64,000 nt of DNA from Planctomycetaceae bacterium (GTDB taxonomy: Bacteria > Planctomycetota > Planctomycetia > Planctomycetales > Planctomycetaceae): NCBI GenBank assembly GCA_041398785.1, contig JAWKUA010000014.1:124001-188000 (forward strand), in the 5' to 3' direction. The stretch's first letter is position 1; each line of letters opens with the position of its first letter. The translations under genes and the position numbers were made by a program. Below, in pieces: positions 42,035 through 49,839 of this stretch. The notes below the pieces were generated by a model that had not been told where the DNA came from, did not search any database, and worked only from the letters and a program-made list of their open reading frames with translations.

Positions 42035-42618
42035 AGGACCAGCAGATTTTCGGCGCTCTGGCACCTGTCGTTCGCCAGCTTGATGCACAGCAGATTTCTT
42101 ATTGCATCGGTGGCTCAGTGGCGAGCTGTCTGCATGGATTCGTGCGGACAACGATGGACGCCGATCTTTTGGTCGACTTGCGACACGATCATGTCGACGC
42201 ATTCGTCAAGGCGTTGGACACCGATTATTACGTTTCCGCTCCGATGATTGTCGACGCCGTGTCTCGCCGACGGTCCTTCAACATCATGCTGTACGAAACG
42301 ATGTTCAAGGTCGACTTCTTTATCGCGAAGGCTCGCGCCTTTGACCAGTCAGCACTCTCGCGAGCGCAGTGCAAGCTAATTTCCGGCGCGACATCAACGA
42401 TCGAAGTGCGAGTGGCTTCACCGGAAGATCTCGTCCTCCTGAAACTGGAGTGGTATCGCAAGTCGAACGACACGTCGGAACGACAATGGCGAGATGTTCA
42501 GGAAGTCCTGAAGGTCAGCCGTGACGGTCTCGACATCCCCTACCTGCGTCACTGGGCGTCGGAACTGAACCTGTCTGAATTGTTGGAAGAAGCGCTGGCG
42601 GATGCCGGTGCCTGTTGA
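42031..42618 (+). CDS. Nucleotidyltransferase-fold protein (MNT-like)
   Basis: The 195-residue protein has the minimal nucleotidyltransferase signature: CIGGSVASCLHG (Gly27-Gly28) then TTMDADLLVDL with Asp43 and Asp45 as the metal ligands. A third acidic residue appears in MFKVDFFIAKA. The rest (VRVASPEDLVLLKLEWYRK, RQWRDVQEVL) matches the C-terminal helices of DUF6036-type enzymes. Such proteins may transfer AMP or other nucleotides to a target; some are antitoxins or toxins. Translation is coupled to the small gene before it. Confidence 0.75.
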   Translation: MKDQQIFGALAPVVRQLDAQQISYCIGGSVASCLHGFVRTTMDADLLVDLRHDHVDAFVKALDTDYYVSAPMIVDAVSRRRSFNIMLYETMFKVDFFIAKARAFDQSALSRAQCKLISGATSTIEVRVASPEDLVLLKLEWYRKSNDTSERQWRDVQEVLKVSRDGLDIPYLRHWASELNLSELLEEALADAGAC

Positions 42619-42693
42619 TTGGGGGGCGACTCCAATTGCGATGCAGTCTTCAGCGGTGCCGGACGAGACAAAAGTCGTTCTGGCGAGCGGCGA

Positions 42694-43725
42694 ATGAGCA
42701 ACGTCTGCCGATGCTGCCAGCAGCCGCTGTGGCCGACTTGCCTGCGACAACGTGTCGCACGCCTGAACAAAACACTACGCAATATGCTCGACGACACCGA
42801 CATCCAGAATTCTCGCGGCACAAAGAATCGCGTGAATCCGTTTCAGCCGTATCACTGGCTGGTCGAACCGGAATACTCCGCCAACGACTGCGTTGAGGAC
42901 GTCGCTGCGATTTTTCTGACCAACCGCGAATGCCCGTTTCGCTGTCTGATGTGTGACCTGTGGAAGAACACGACCGACGATCGCGTTCCCGTCGGCGCGA
43001 TTCCCGCTCAGATCCGCTTTGCACTCAAACAGCTTCCGCCGGCGCGCCATATCAAGCTCTACAACAGCGGCAACTTCTTCGACGCGCAGGCTATTCCGCC
43101 TCAGGACCTTGCAACAATCGCTGAACTGGTGGGTACGCACGAAACTGTGATCGTTGAGAATCACCCGAAACTGTGCTCAGAACGCTGCGTACAGTTTCGT
43201 GATCTGTGCGGCGGTCAACTGGAAATCGCTCTGGGGCTGGAAACATCTCATGCGGCGACGCTGGCGACGCTGAACAAGCAGATGACGACCGACGACTTCG
43301 CTCGCGCGTGTGAGTTTCTGCGGTCGCACGAGATTCGTCTTCGCACATTCATCCTGCTGCGACCGCCGGGAGTCTCGGAAGAGCAGGGGATTGCACAGGC
43401 GCTGGAATCGATTCGCTTTGCGTTTAACTGCGGCGTCGACTGTTGCTCGGTGATTCCGACTCGAAGCGGAAACGGCATCATGGATCGGCTGCAGCGCGAG
43501 GGACGCTTTACGCCGCCGTTGCTGAGGTCACTGGAATCAGTATTGGACGAAGCAGTCGGGTGGCAGCGAGGACGCGTCTTCGCCGACATCTGGGAAGCCG
43601 AGCAGTTTTCCACCTGTCCGGAATGTTGTTCCCGGCGAATCGATCGACTGCGGCGTATGAATCTCAGCCAGCGATCTCAACCACAGGTATCGTGTGACCG
43701 ATGCACTTCCAGGCCGACATGCTGA
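42694..43725 (+). CDS. Radical SAM enzyme
   Basis: The 343-residue product starts at ATG 42694. The [4Fe-4S]-binding motif is CPFRCLMC (Cys80, 84, 87). Downstream KLYNSGNFFDAQAIPP, EIALGLETSHAATLATLNK and LRTFILLRPPGVSEEQG are typical of the Elp3-like branch that includes archaeosine-type RaSEA enzymes. Extra cysteines are CRCC near the N-terminus, and CPECCSRR and CDRCTSRPTC at the end; they may hold zinc or a further cluster. The reaction is unknown. The gene overlaps the next by 25 bp and the pair is probably one operon. Confidence 0.8.
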   Translation: MSNVCRCCQQPLWPTCLRQRVARLNKTLRNMLDDTDIQNSRGTKNRVNPFQPYHWLVEPEYSANDCVEDVAAIFLTNRECPFRCLMCDLWKNTTDDRVPVGAIPAQIRFALKQLPPARHIKLYNSGNFFDAQAIPPQDLATIAELVGTHETVIVENHPKLCSERCVQFRDLCGGQLEIALGLETSHAATLATLNKQMTTDDFARACEFLRSHEIRLRTFILLRPPGVSEEQGIAQALESIRFAFNCGVDCCSVIPTRSGNGIMDRLQREGRFTPPLLRSLESVLDEAVGWQRGRVFADIWEAEQFSTCPECCSRRIDRLRRMNLSQRSQPQVSCDRCTSRPTC

Positions 43726-45236
43726 TTCTCGGGTCCGGTTTTGGCGGTAGTCTGCTGGGAATGATCCTGGCGAAATCGGGATGGCACGTGGTGATCGCTG
43801 ACACGGCCAGGCACCCGCGATTCGCGATCGGTGAATCGTCAACGCCGCTCGCCGATGCGGCGCTGGCGAAGATCGCGACCACGTACGACCTGCCGGAACT
43901 GGTGCCGCTGACCCGCTACGGTTCCTGGAAGCGGATTCATCCGGAACTGACCTGCGGACTGAAACGCGGGTTCAGCTACTTCGGCCATTCGCCGGGACGT
44001 GACCTGACTCCGCATACGATTGCCGGACAACAACTGCTGGTATCCGCCAGCGCCGGTGATGACGTCTCCGACACGCACTGGCTGCGCAGCGACGTGGATG
44101 CGTTCTTCGCAGTGAATGCACGGCAACATGGTGTGGTGTTGTACGAAGGCGCTGAATACACTCTGCACCGCACCTCAGCCGGCTGGACGATGGAAGGCAC
44201 GACTCAGGACGGACCGTTTCAACTGAGCTGTCCGTTCGTCGTCGATGCGACCGGCGCTGCAGGAGTCGTGCTGCGGACGCTGAGTATCGCCGATCTGTCT
44301 CACCAGCTTCTGACATCATCGCGAAGCGTGTTTGCTCACTTTTCTGACGTACGAAGGGTTGGCGCACTGCTGGCCGAATCGGGGATTGATCGCAGCAGAC
44401 ACCCGTTTCCGTGCGACGCAGCGGCGGTCCACCATGTCCTGGACAACGGCTGGATGTGGCAGTTGCCGTTCGACGACGACACAGTCAGCGCCGGCTTCAT
44501 GTTCCACCGACAGAATGCTGATATCGAACATGGATTCTTCCCGGTCGAACCCGGAACACCAGGCTCCAGCGCAGCGGCCGGAACTCCATTGTCCGTCTGG
44601 GATGCACAACTCCAGCGGTTTCCGTTTCTGCGTCGACAGTTTGAAAACGCGACGGTCGTCCGGCCGCGGGAAGGTCTGGTCATGACCGGACGATTGCAGC
44701 GTCTCGCCGCGCGTGCCGCCGGACCGAACTGGGCGGCACTGCCTTTCACGGCCGGCTTCATTGATCCGCTGCACAGCACGGGAATCGCTCATACGCTGTT
44801 CGGAGTCCGCCGGCTGGCCGACATTCTTCTGACAACATCCATCAAAGACATTCGTGAACAGCGGCTTGCCGAATATTCCGCTGACCTGATCCGTGAAATC
44901 CGCCACATCGACCGGCTGGTGGAAGGCTGCTACGCGGGGCTGCCGAGTTTCCGGCTGTGGTGCGCCTGGACGATGCTGTATTTCGCGGCCGTGACGTCGA
45001 TGGAACATTCATCGAAATCGAAACACGGTTCATTCCTGATGGCCGATGACGTCGAGTTTCGAAAGCTGCTGATCTCGGCTCGACGCCGGTTACAAAATTG
45101 CGTTTCGACTGGGGCGAGCAACGCCGACTGCGGCCAATTCGAAGCCTGGCTTCGCGAAGCGATCGCGCCGTGGAATTCCGTCGGGCTGCTCGATCCCGAC
45201 TCCAGTGGGATGTATGCCGGCACGGCCGCACGATGA
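43701..45236 (+). CDS. FAD-dependent oxidoreductase of the tryptophan halogenase-like group
   Basis: The 511-residue protein has an N-terminal FAD-binding Rossmann motif LGSGFGGSLLGMILA (10-24), then AIGESSTPLADAALAK, FVVDATGAAG and PLHSTGIAHTLFGVRR, matching the PHBH/tryptophan-halogenase superfamily. The canonical halogenase WxWxIP motif is not obvious (WMWQLPFDD comes closest). A hydroxylase or oxidoreductase role is equally possible. It overlaps the radical SAM gene by 25 bp, so the two probably modify the same substrate in sequence. Confidence 0.78.
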   Translation: MHFQADMLILGSGFGGSLLGMILAKSGWHVVIADTARHPRFAIGESSTPLADAALAKIATTYDLPELVPLTRYGSWKRIHPELTCGLKRGFSYFGHSPGRDLTPHTIAGQQLLVSASAGDDVSDTHWLRSDVDAFFAVNARQHGVVLYEGAEYTLHRTSAGWTMEGTTQDGPFQLSCPFVVDATGAAGVVLRTLSIADLSHQLLTSSRSVFAHFSDVRRVGALLAESGIDRSRHPFPCDAAAVHHVLDNGWMWQLPFDDDTVSAGFMFHRQNADIEHGFFPVEPGTPGSSAAAGTPLSVWDAQLQRFPFLRRQFENATVVRPREGLVMTGRLQRLAARAAGPNWAALPFTAGFIDPLHSTGIAHTLFGVRRLADILLTTSIKDIREQRLAEYSADLIREIRHIDRLVEGCYAGLPSFRLWCAWTMLYFAAVTSMEHSSKSKHGSFLMADDVEFRKLLISARRRLQNCVSTGASNADCGQFEAWLREAIAPWNSVGLLDPDSSGMYAGTAAR

Positions 45237-45268
45237 TCGTTCGAAGCGTGCGGGAATAACGGAAGCGA

Positions 45269-47365
45269 CTACTCCGGGCTCTCAACACTCATCGCTTTAC
45301 TCTCAACTCTCTCCGGCAGCAGCGGCTTGTACCGGTAGTAAACTTCCAGCGTCAGCGTCGCAAGGCACGTGGTCAGCAGACGGCCGCCGCTGACGCTGTA
45401 GTCGGCCCGGTCGCGAGGCGTCCAGCTTCCCTTTTCAGCACCGGCCTGTTCCTGCTGAGCGATCAGATCGTCTCGCAGCCGGGTGTTCCAGCGAACCCAT
45501 TCTTCGCCGCCCCAGTTTCGCATTGTCTGCGTGGCAAAGTAATTCGTGTACAGGTTGTCGTACGGCCCCGCTTTGTCCAGCAGAGCGATGCCGTCGGCCA
45601 TGTCGCCGTCGTCGCGCTGCCAGCCCAGATACATGCGGCACAGCAGCGCCATCGCAGTAATCGATCCCTTGTACTGTTTCTTTTCCACTTCGTAACCGTA
45701 GCGGCCCTTGCCGTCGACCTGGACAGAATCCAGGTAGTGCATGACGCCGCGCAGAGCGTTTTCGGGAATGCGGATTCCGGCCTTTTGCGCCGACATCAGT
45801 GCCATCACCTGAATCGTAGTGACGGACGTGGAACCGGGTTCCTGCGGCAGGTACCGCCAGCCGCCGCCCCTGGGATCCTGCGAATTCAGCAGGAACCGCA
45901 CAGCGTTTTCGGCGGCGGGCTTCAGACGGCCGTCTTTCGTCATGCTGAGCGCTTCGCACAATGCCAGAGTCGCGGCACCATGAACGTAATACGCTTCATT
46001 GGGTTCGGCGTCTTCATTGCCCTTGTTCAGAACACCGCGCAGGTCGTAACCGGCAGCCACATTGACTCCGACGTTTGTCAGATAGGTCAGACCGGCAAGA
46101 ACCTGCTTCCGATATTTGCCTTCCTTATGAGTCTGTCCGGCCGCAAGAAACGGCAGCAGCGCGTAGGCCGTGCCTCCGATGGGATTGTTGACTTTTCCGG
46201 GATTGCTGCTGCGACCAACGTCGATGAAGTCCCAGCTTCCGTCCTGCCGCTGAACGGAAGCGAGCCATTCCAGAGCCAGCCCGACGGCGGATTCGCTGGC
46301 GGCGGATCCACCGTACTTCTGCAGCATTGCCTCGCGTCCTGCCGCGCTGCGGTTGTCAATCGTTGCCAGGTCCAACTCACCGGCTTCGGCGATGGCAGCT
46401 TCCGTACCGGTGGGCGTTTCCGGAAGCGTGACTTCCGCGACTTCGGTTTCGGTCGTCGCGGCCTCCGGCTCGGATTCCGCGGGTTCCGACTCGGGTTCCG
46501 GTTCAGGCTCAACGACTTCTTCGACGGGCTCTTCGGTTTCCTGTTCCAACTGTTCGCCGGGTTCTTCTTCCGGCGGTTCAATTTCTTCCGGCTCGTCGTT
46601 TCGTTCCTCCGCAAACCCGGCCATGATCGGGTTCAGTTGAACTTCCTGGTCGATCGTCAGTGTCATCAGGCTCAGCAGGAACAGGCTGATCATCAGGAAT
46701 CCGAAACTGGTCAGAATGGAGCTGCGTCCCTTCTTCAGTTCTTCGGTCGCGGATCGCGATTGAGGTTTCAGGTCAGCCTTTTTCGCCTTGATCTTCACGC
46801 GCCGGGCCGCCAACTGTACGGAACGGGCACGTTCGACAAACTTCCGAACCGAAAGCGGCCTGCGTCCGCGGCGCCGGGAAGTGGTTTCCTTCGGACCACT
46901 CCCGGAAGTATCACCGATTGGAGGAGCGTCGCTCGATGGCCGTTCCGGAACGGTCACATCGGCGGCATTCGGCGGGGCGAACTGCGACTTCGTCGTGGGG
47001 GAGACGTTCGATTCTTCGGGTCGCGGAGCCGCAACCGACGGCGCAGTGTCAACGGTGGTGTCCGGCTGCAGATCCCTCGACGGAGGCTGCGAGCCGTCGA
47101 ATTCGCCGGCCATGCGAAACTGCAGCACATCGAGTTCGTGCCGCATATCGTTTAGTTCGGCAACGGACGCCCGTTCGGCCAGAGCGGCGAATCGCTTCGA
47201 AAGTTCCAGATACTGCTGCGACAGTTCAGCCTGATGCACTGACGCGGCCGCGGCATCTCTCGCTCGCTGCTGCAGTTGTCTCACGAAAAGTTCGCGATCA
47301 GCGATTTCGACCGACGACGGTTTGTCGGCATCGGATGCTCCGGAATCACCAACACGCTCGGACAT
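45269..47365 (-). CDS. Membrane-anchored protein with squalene-cyclase-like (alpha/alpha barrel) domain
   Basis: The 698-residue product starts at ATG 47365 (MSERVGDSG). The layout is an N-terminal coiled-coil region (LFVRQLQQRARDAAA), a basic stretch (TSRRRGRRPLSVRKF), one membrane helix (GFLMISLFLLSLMTLTI), a long Glu/Pro-rich acidic linker, and a C-terminal ~340-residue alpha/alpha-barrel. The barrel has SVQRQDGSWDFIDVG, TAYALLPFLAAGQTHKEGKY and SQDPRGGGWRYLPQEPGSTS, the QxxDGSW-type repeats of prenyltransferase/squalene-cyclase folds. DxDD-type cyclase acids are not visible, so a binding role is as likely as catalysis. Confidence 0.75.
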   Translation of the reverse strand: MSERVGDSGASDADKPSSVEIADRELFVRQLQQRARDAAAASVHQAELSQQYLELSKRFAALAERASVAELNDMRHELDVLQFRMAGEFDGSQPPSRDLQPDTTVDTAPSVAAPRPEESNVSPTTKSQFAPPNAADVTVPERPSSDAPPIGDTSGSGPKETTSRRRGRRPLSVRKFVERARSVQLAARRVKIKAKKADLKPQSRSATEELKKGRSSILTSFGFLMISLFLLSLMTLTIDQEVQLNPIMAGFAEERNDEPEEIEPPEEEPGEQLEQETEEPVEEVVEPEPEPESEPAESEPEAATTETEVAEVTLPETPTGTEAAIAEAGELDLATIDNRSAAGREAMLQKYGGSAASESAVGLALEWLASVQRQDGSWDFIDVGRSSNPGKVNNPIGGTAYALLPFLAAGQTHKEGKYRKQVLAGLTYLTNVGVNVAAGYDLRGVLNKGNEDAEPNEAYYVHGAATLALCEALSMTKDGRLKPAAENAVRFLLNSQDPRGGGWRYLPQEPGSTSVTTIQVMALMSAQKAGIRIPENALRGVMHYLDSVQVDGKGRYGYEVEKKQYKGSITAMALLCRMYLGWQRDDGDMADGIALLDKAGPYDNLYTNYFATQTMRNWGGEEWVRWNTRLRDDLIAQQEQAGAEKGSWTPRDRADYSVSGGRLLTTCLATLTLEVYYRYKPLLPERVESKAMSVESPE

Positions 47366-47771
47366 CGTAATGCCGCTGACTGAGGCCCTCGGGGGACGGC
47401 TCCATCCGGGAATCCTGCGGGCACTCCGGGGCACCGCCGGGCACCCAGTGTACTGCTGCAATGCTGCCCCGCAAGGCGACCGCAGTGAGCGGAACACGTC
47501 TGAGCCAGAAATTCACAAAACTGGCCTCGTTTCAGGACTCTGCCCTGGAACCAAGGGCGAGCGGCGCGACGTCAGTCCGCCATCCGCGCGGGCGAACGCA
47601 TCAGGACGCACAACCAGCCTGAAATCGGACTGACGTCGCGCTACTCGCCGGGACTCGGCGGTGGTGCGCTACAGGAGACGCCTCGCACGCCTCGTTTCTG
47701 GGCTCTGCCCTGGAACGGGAAGAAGGTCAGGGACGAGAAAGATACAACAGCGAACTGCAACATTTGCTGCA
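47366..47771. other. Divergent gap with direct repeat and palindromic element
   Basis: This 406-bp gap holds a 27-bp direct repeat (47525-47551 and 47690-47716, 25 of 27 identical, CCTCGTTTC...CTCTGCCCTGGAAC) that flanks a P2-type inverted repeat (47556-47652). No small gene is recognised. Confidence 0.6.
47556..47652. repeat. Palindromic element P2, copy a
   Basis: GGCGAGCGGCGCGACGTCAG at the left and CTGACGTCGCGCTACTCGCC at the right (47632-47651) are inverted repeats with a ~48-bp centre. Related hairpins with the core GCGACGTCAGTCCGC are at 49740-49822, 52681-52830 and 61074-61231. Confidence 0.75.
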
Positions 47772-49718
47772 ATGACGAAATTCGCGGAATTTCCGCGCAG
47801 CAAATCGATGGCCGTTGTCACCATATCAGTACCGATGCAACCGCTCTCTGCTGAAACTTCTGAACGGCCTGACACAACAGCCGGTCTGACCGACCGCGAC
47901 CTGCTGCGGCGCTTCGTGCAGGACGCCGACAAAGCTGCGTTTACTGAAATTGTGCAGCGGCATCAGGGGCTGGTCATCAGCGTCTGCAAACGAGTCATTG
48001 GCACTTATCCCGACATCGACGATGCATTTCAGGCCACGTTTCTGGCGCTGGCTCGTCGACCTCGACAGATACGCCGTGCGGAATCACTCAGCAGTTGGCT
48101 GTATAGCGTCGCGTGGAGAGTTTCCGTGCGGCTGGTTCGTCAAAGGAAGAAACATCCAGTGCAGGCTCTGCCGGAAGATCAGCCCGGTCGCGAACCGGAC
48201 CCGTTGCAGCAGATTACGTTTGATCGCGAAAGTCTGATTCTCGACGAGGAACTCAACAGCCTGTCGGCAAAGTACCGTGACGTGCTGGTGATGACATACT
48301 TCGCAGATCGAACCAGTCAGCAGATAGCGGATGAACTCAATGTCAGCAAAGGCACAGTCGACGGACGCATTCGCCAGGCACGCAACCTGCTGCGAGTCCG
48401 GCTGGCTCGCCGCGGCGTGGCATTGGGAATGCTGGCGACAGTGGCAGCGGTAACGTCGAAGTCTGCCACGGCTGGAGTTCCCGCGCCGTTGATGGGTTCG
48501 ACCATTGAACTGGGAACTCAGACATTAAACGGGGCACTTCCCGGTACCACGGACCTGTCCCATCTCGAACCTCTCATTCGCTCGGAGATGACTATGTTGA
48601 CCACAAAGACGATCATTGCTTCCGTCATTGGCCTGTGCGCGGTCGCTGGCATCGCCGGTCTGAGCAGCGCGGCAAGCAGGCCGGATGCACGAAGTGGTGA
48701 TGACGATGCTGTGCAGATCGATTCGGCTGATGTTTCGCCAGCGGATAAGAGTGACAGCCTGACTGCAGCAGTCCTCGAGGTCCTACCCGATGATTCAGCG
48801 GATACCGCCTCCCGTCTTGACGGAACTTCCGGTCCGAGCGCCGGTGGCGTCGCGACTCAGCCTGGCGGACTTGCTGTAACACTGGTCACCGCCACAGATA
48901 CCGGCCCGAAGAGAACTCCCGCACCATCTTCTGGACCGTACAGAGCGTACGCTGCAGACGCTCGACCGAATGAAGTGTGGCTGCACGAAATGCTGGATGA
49001 GTCCATACCAGCGTTGGATTTTCCGGGGGATGCACAGTTGTCGGAAGTGCTGACGGCTCTGGCGGATTACTTCACGGACCAGCATTCGACTGATGATGAT
49101 GAACTTCAGATGACGATCTGGCCGGATCTGGCTGAACTGGAACTGGAGGGCATCAACAGCCTCGACGAAATCACCGTTCGTGGCGTCGTCATTCCGAAGG
49201 GCATGTCGCTGAAGAACGCACTCACGCTGATCTTTGACCAGACGGACGAACCGGCACTGACCTATGTGATTCAAAACGAAGTGATGCTGATCACGACTGC
49301 CTCCAAGGCGGAATCGTCGGAGTGCATGACAACGCGTGTTTACAATGTTGGGGACCTCCACGGTCTTGACTACGACAAAGCCACCGTCTTCGAAGTGCCA
49401 AGGTCCGGCAGTGGATTGTTTGCCGTACAGGACTTGGGTGGCTACAGCGGGAATCTCGGGAATCTGCGAGCACCCAACGATGCGAATCAATCCCAACCGG
49501 GAGAATCTCCGGTACTCCACGATGCACAGGCGCCACAACAATCAAGTTTGGCCGATTTCGTGATTGCCATGACGCCGCAGCTCAACTGGATCAATGTCAG
49601 TGGCGATGGCGGTTCGGTGTGGATCGTCGGTCGGTCGCTGGTGGTACGTCAGTCGTCAGCAGGCCACGCCGCCATCTCAAGTCTGCTGAACCAACTGGCC
49701 GCCGCGAACGAAGAATAA
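47772..49718 (+). CDS. ECF sigma factor fused to a membrane segment and a secretin-like short domain
   Basis: The 648-residue product starts at ATG 47772. Residues 40-125 are sigma region 2 (AFTEIVQRHQGLVISVCKRV, DIDDAFQATFLALARRP) and 158-212 region 4 (LSAKYRDVLVMTYFADRTSQ, IADELNVSKGTVDGRIRQAR). A hydrophobic segment near 216-230, a Ser/Thr linker and a clear membrane helix (281-300, IIASVIGLCAVAGIAGLSSA) follow. The C-terminal part (about 400-640) contains a secretin/TonB-short-N-like unit (LSEVLTALADYFTDQ, VIPKGMSLKNALTLIF, YVIQNEVMLITT). Such fusions are planctomycete-specific; the extension may sense the envelope and release the sigma domain by cleavage, which is inference. ATG 47808 is an alternative start. 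Confidence 0.82.
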   Translation: MTKFAEFPRSKSMAVVTISVPMQPLSAETSERPDTTAGLTDRDLLRRFVQDADKAAFTEIVQRHQGLVISVCKRVIGTYPDIDDAFQATFLALARRPRQIRRAESLSSWLYSVAWRVSVRLVRQRKKHPVQALPEDQPGREPDPLQQITFDRESLILDEELNSLSAKYRDVLVMTYFADRTSQQIADELNVSKGTVDGRIRQARNLLRVRLARRGVALGMLATVAAVTSKSATAGVPAPLMGSTIELGTQTLNGALPGTTDLSHLEPLIRSEMTMLTTKTIIASVIGLCAVAGIAGLSSAASRPDARSGDDDAVQIDSADVSPADKSDSLTAAVLEVLPDDSADTASRLDGTSGPSAGGVATQPGGLAVTLVTATDTGPKRTPAPSSGPYRAYAADARPNEVWLHEMLDESIPALDFPGDAQLSEVLTALADYFTDQHSTDDDELQMTIWPDLAELELEGINSLDEITVRGVVIPKGMSLKNALTLIFDQTDEPALTYVIQNEVMLITTASKAESSECMTTRVYNVGDLHGLDYDKATVFEVPRSGSGLFAVQDLGGYSGNLGNLRAPNDANQSQPGESPVLHDAQAPQQSSLADFVIAMTPQLNWINVSGDGGSVWIVGRSLVVRQSSAGHAAISSLLNQLAAANEE

Positions 49719-49739
49719 CCGAAGTCCCACGTTCGTTCC

Positions 49740-49822
49740 GGCGAGCGGCACGACGTAAGTCCGCCATTGTTGCGGCACACGCGCAGCATGAAAGCGGACT
49801 GACGTCGCGCTGCTCGCCGGTG
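49740..49822. repeat. Palindromic element P2, copy b
   Basis: GGCGAGCGGCACGACGTAAG at the left and GACTGACGTCGCGCTGCTCG at the right form an imperfect inverted repeat with a ~30-bp centre. It lies between the convergent stops of the sigma fusion and the PHP hydrolase, where it could also act as a terminator for both. Confidence 0.7.
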
Positions 49823-49839
49823 CGCGAGGAAATGCGTTG

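Noticed and set aside
45737..47155. Phe/Gly-rich plus-strand frame opposite the squalene-cyclase-like protein
   Set aside because: Its repeats (RFRGLRLGFR...) are the reverse reading of the acidic Glu/Pro linker codons.
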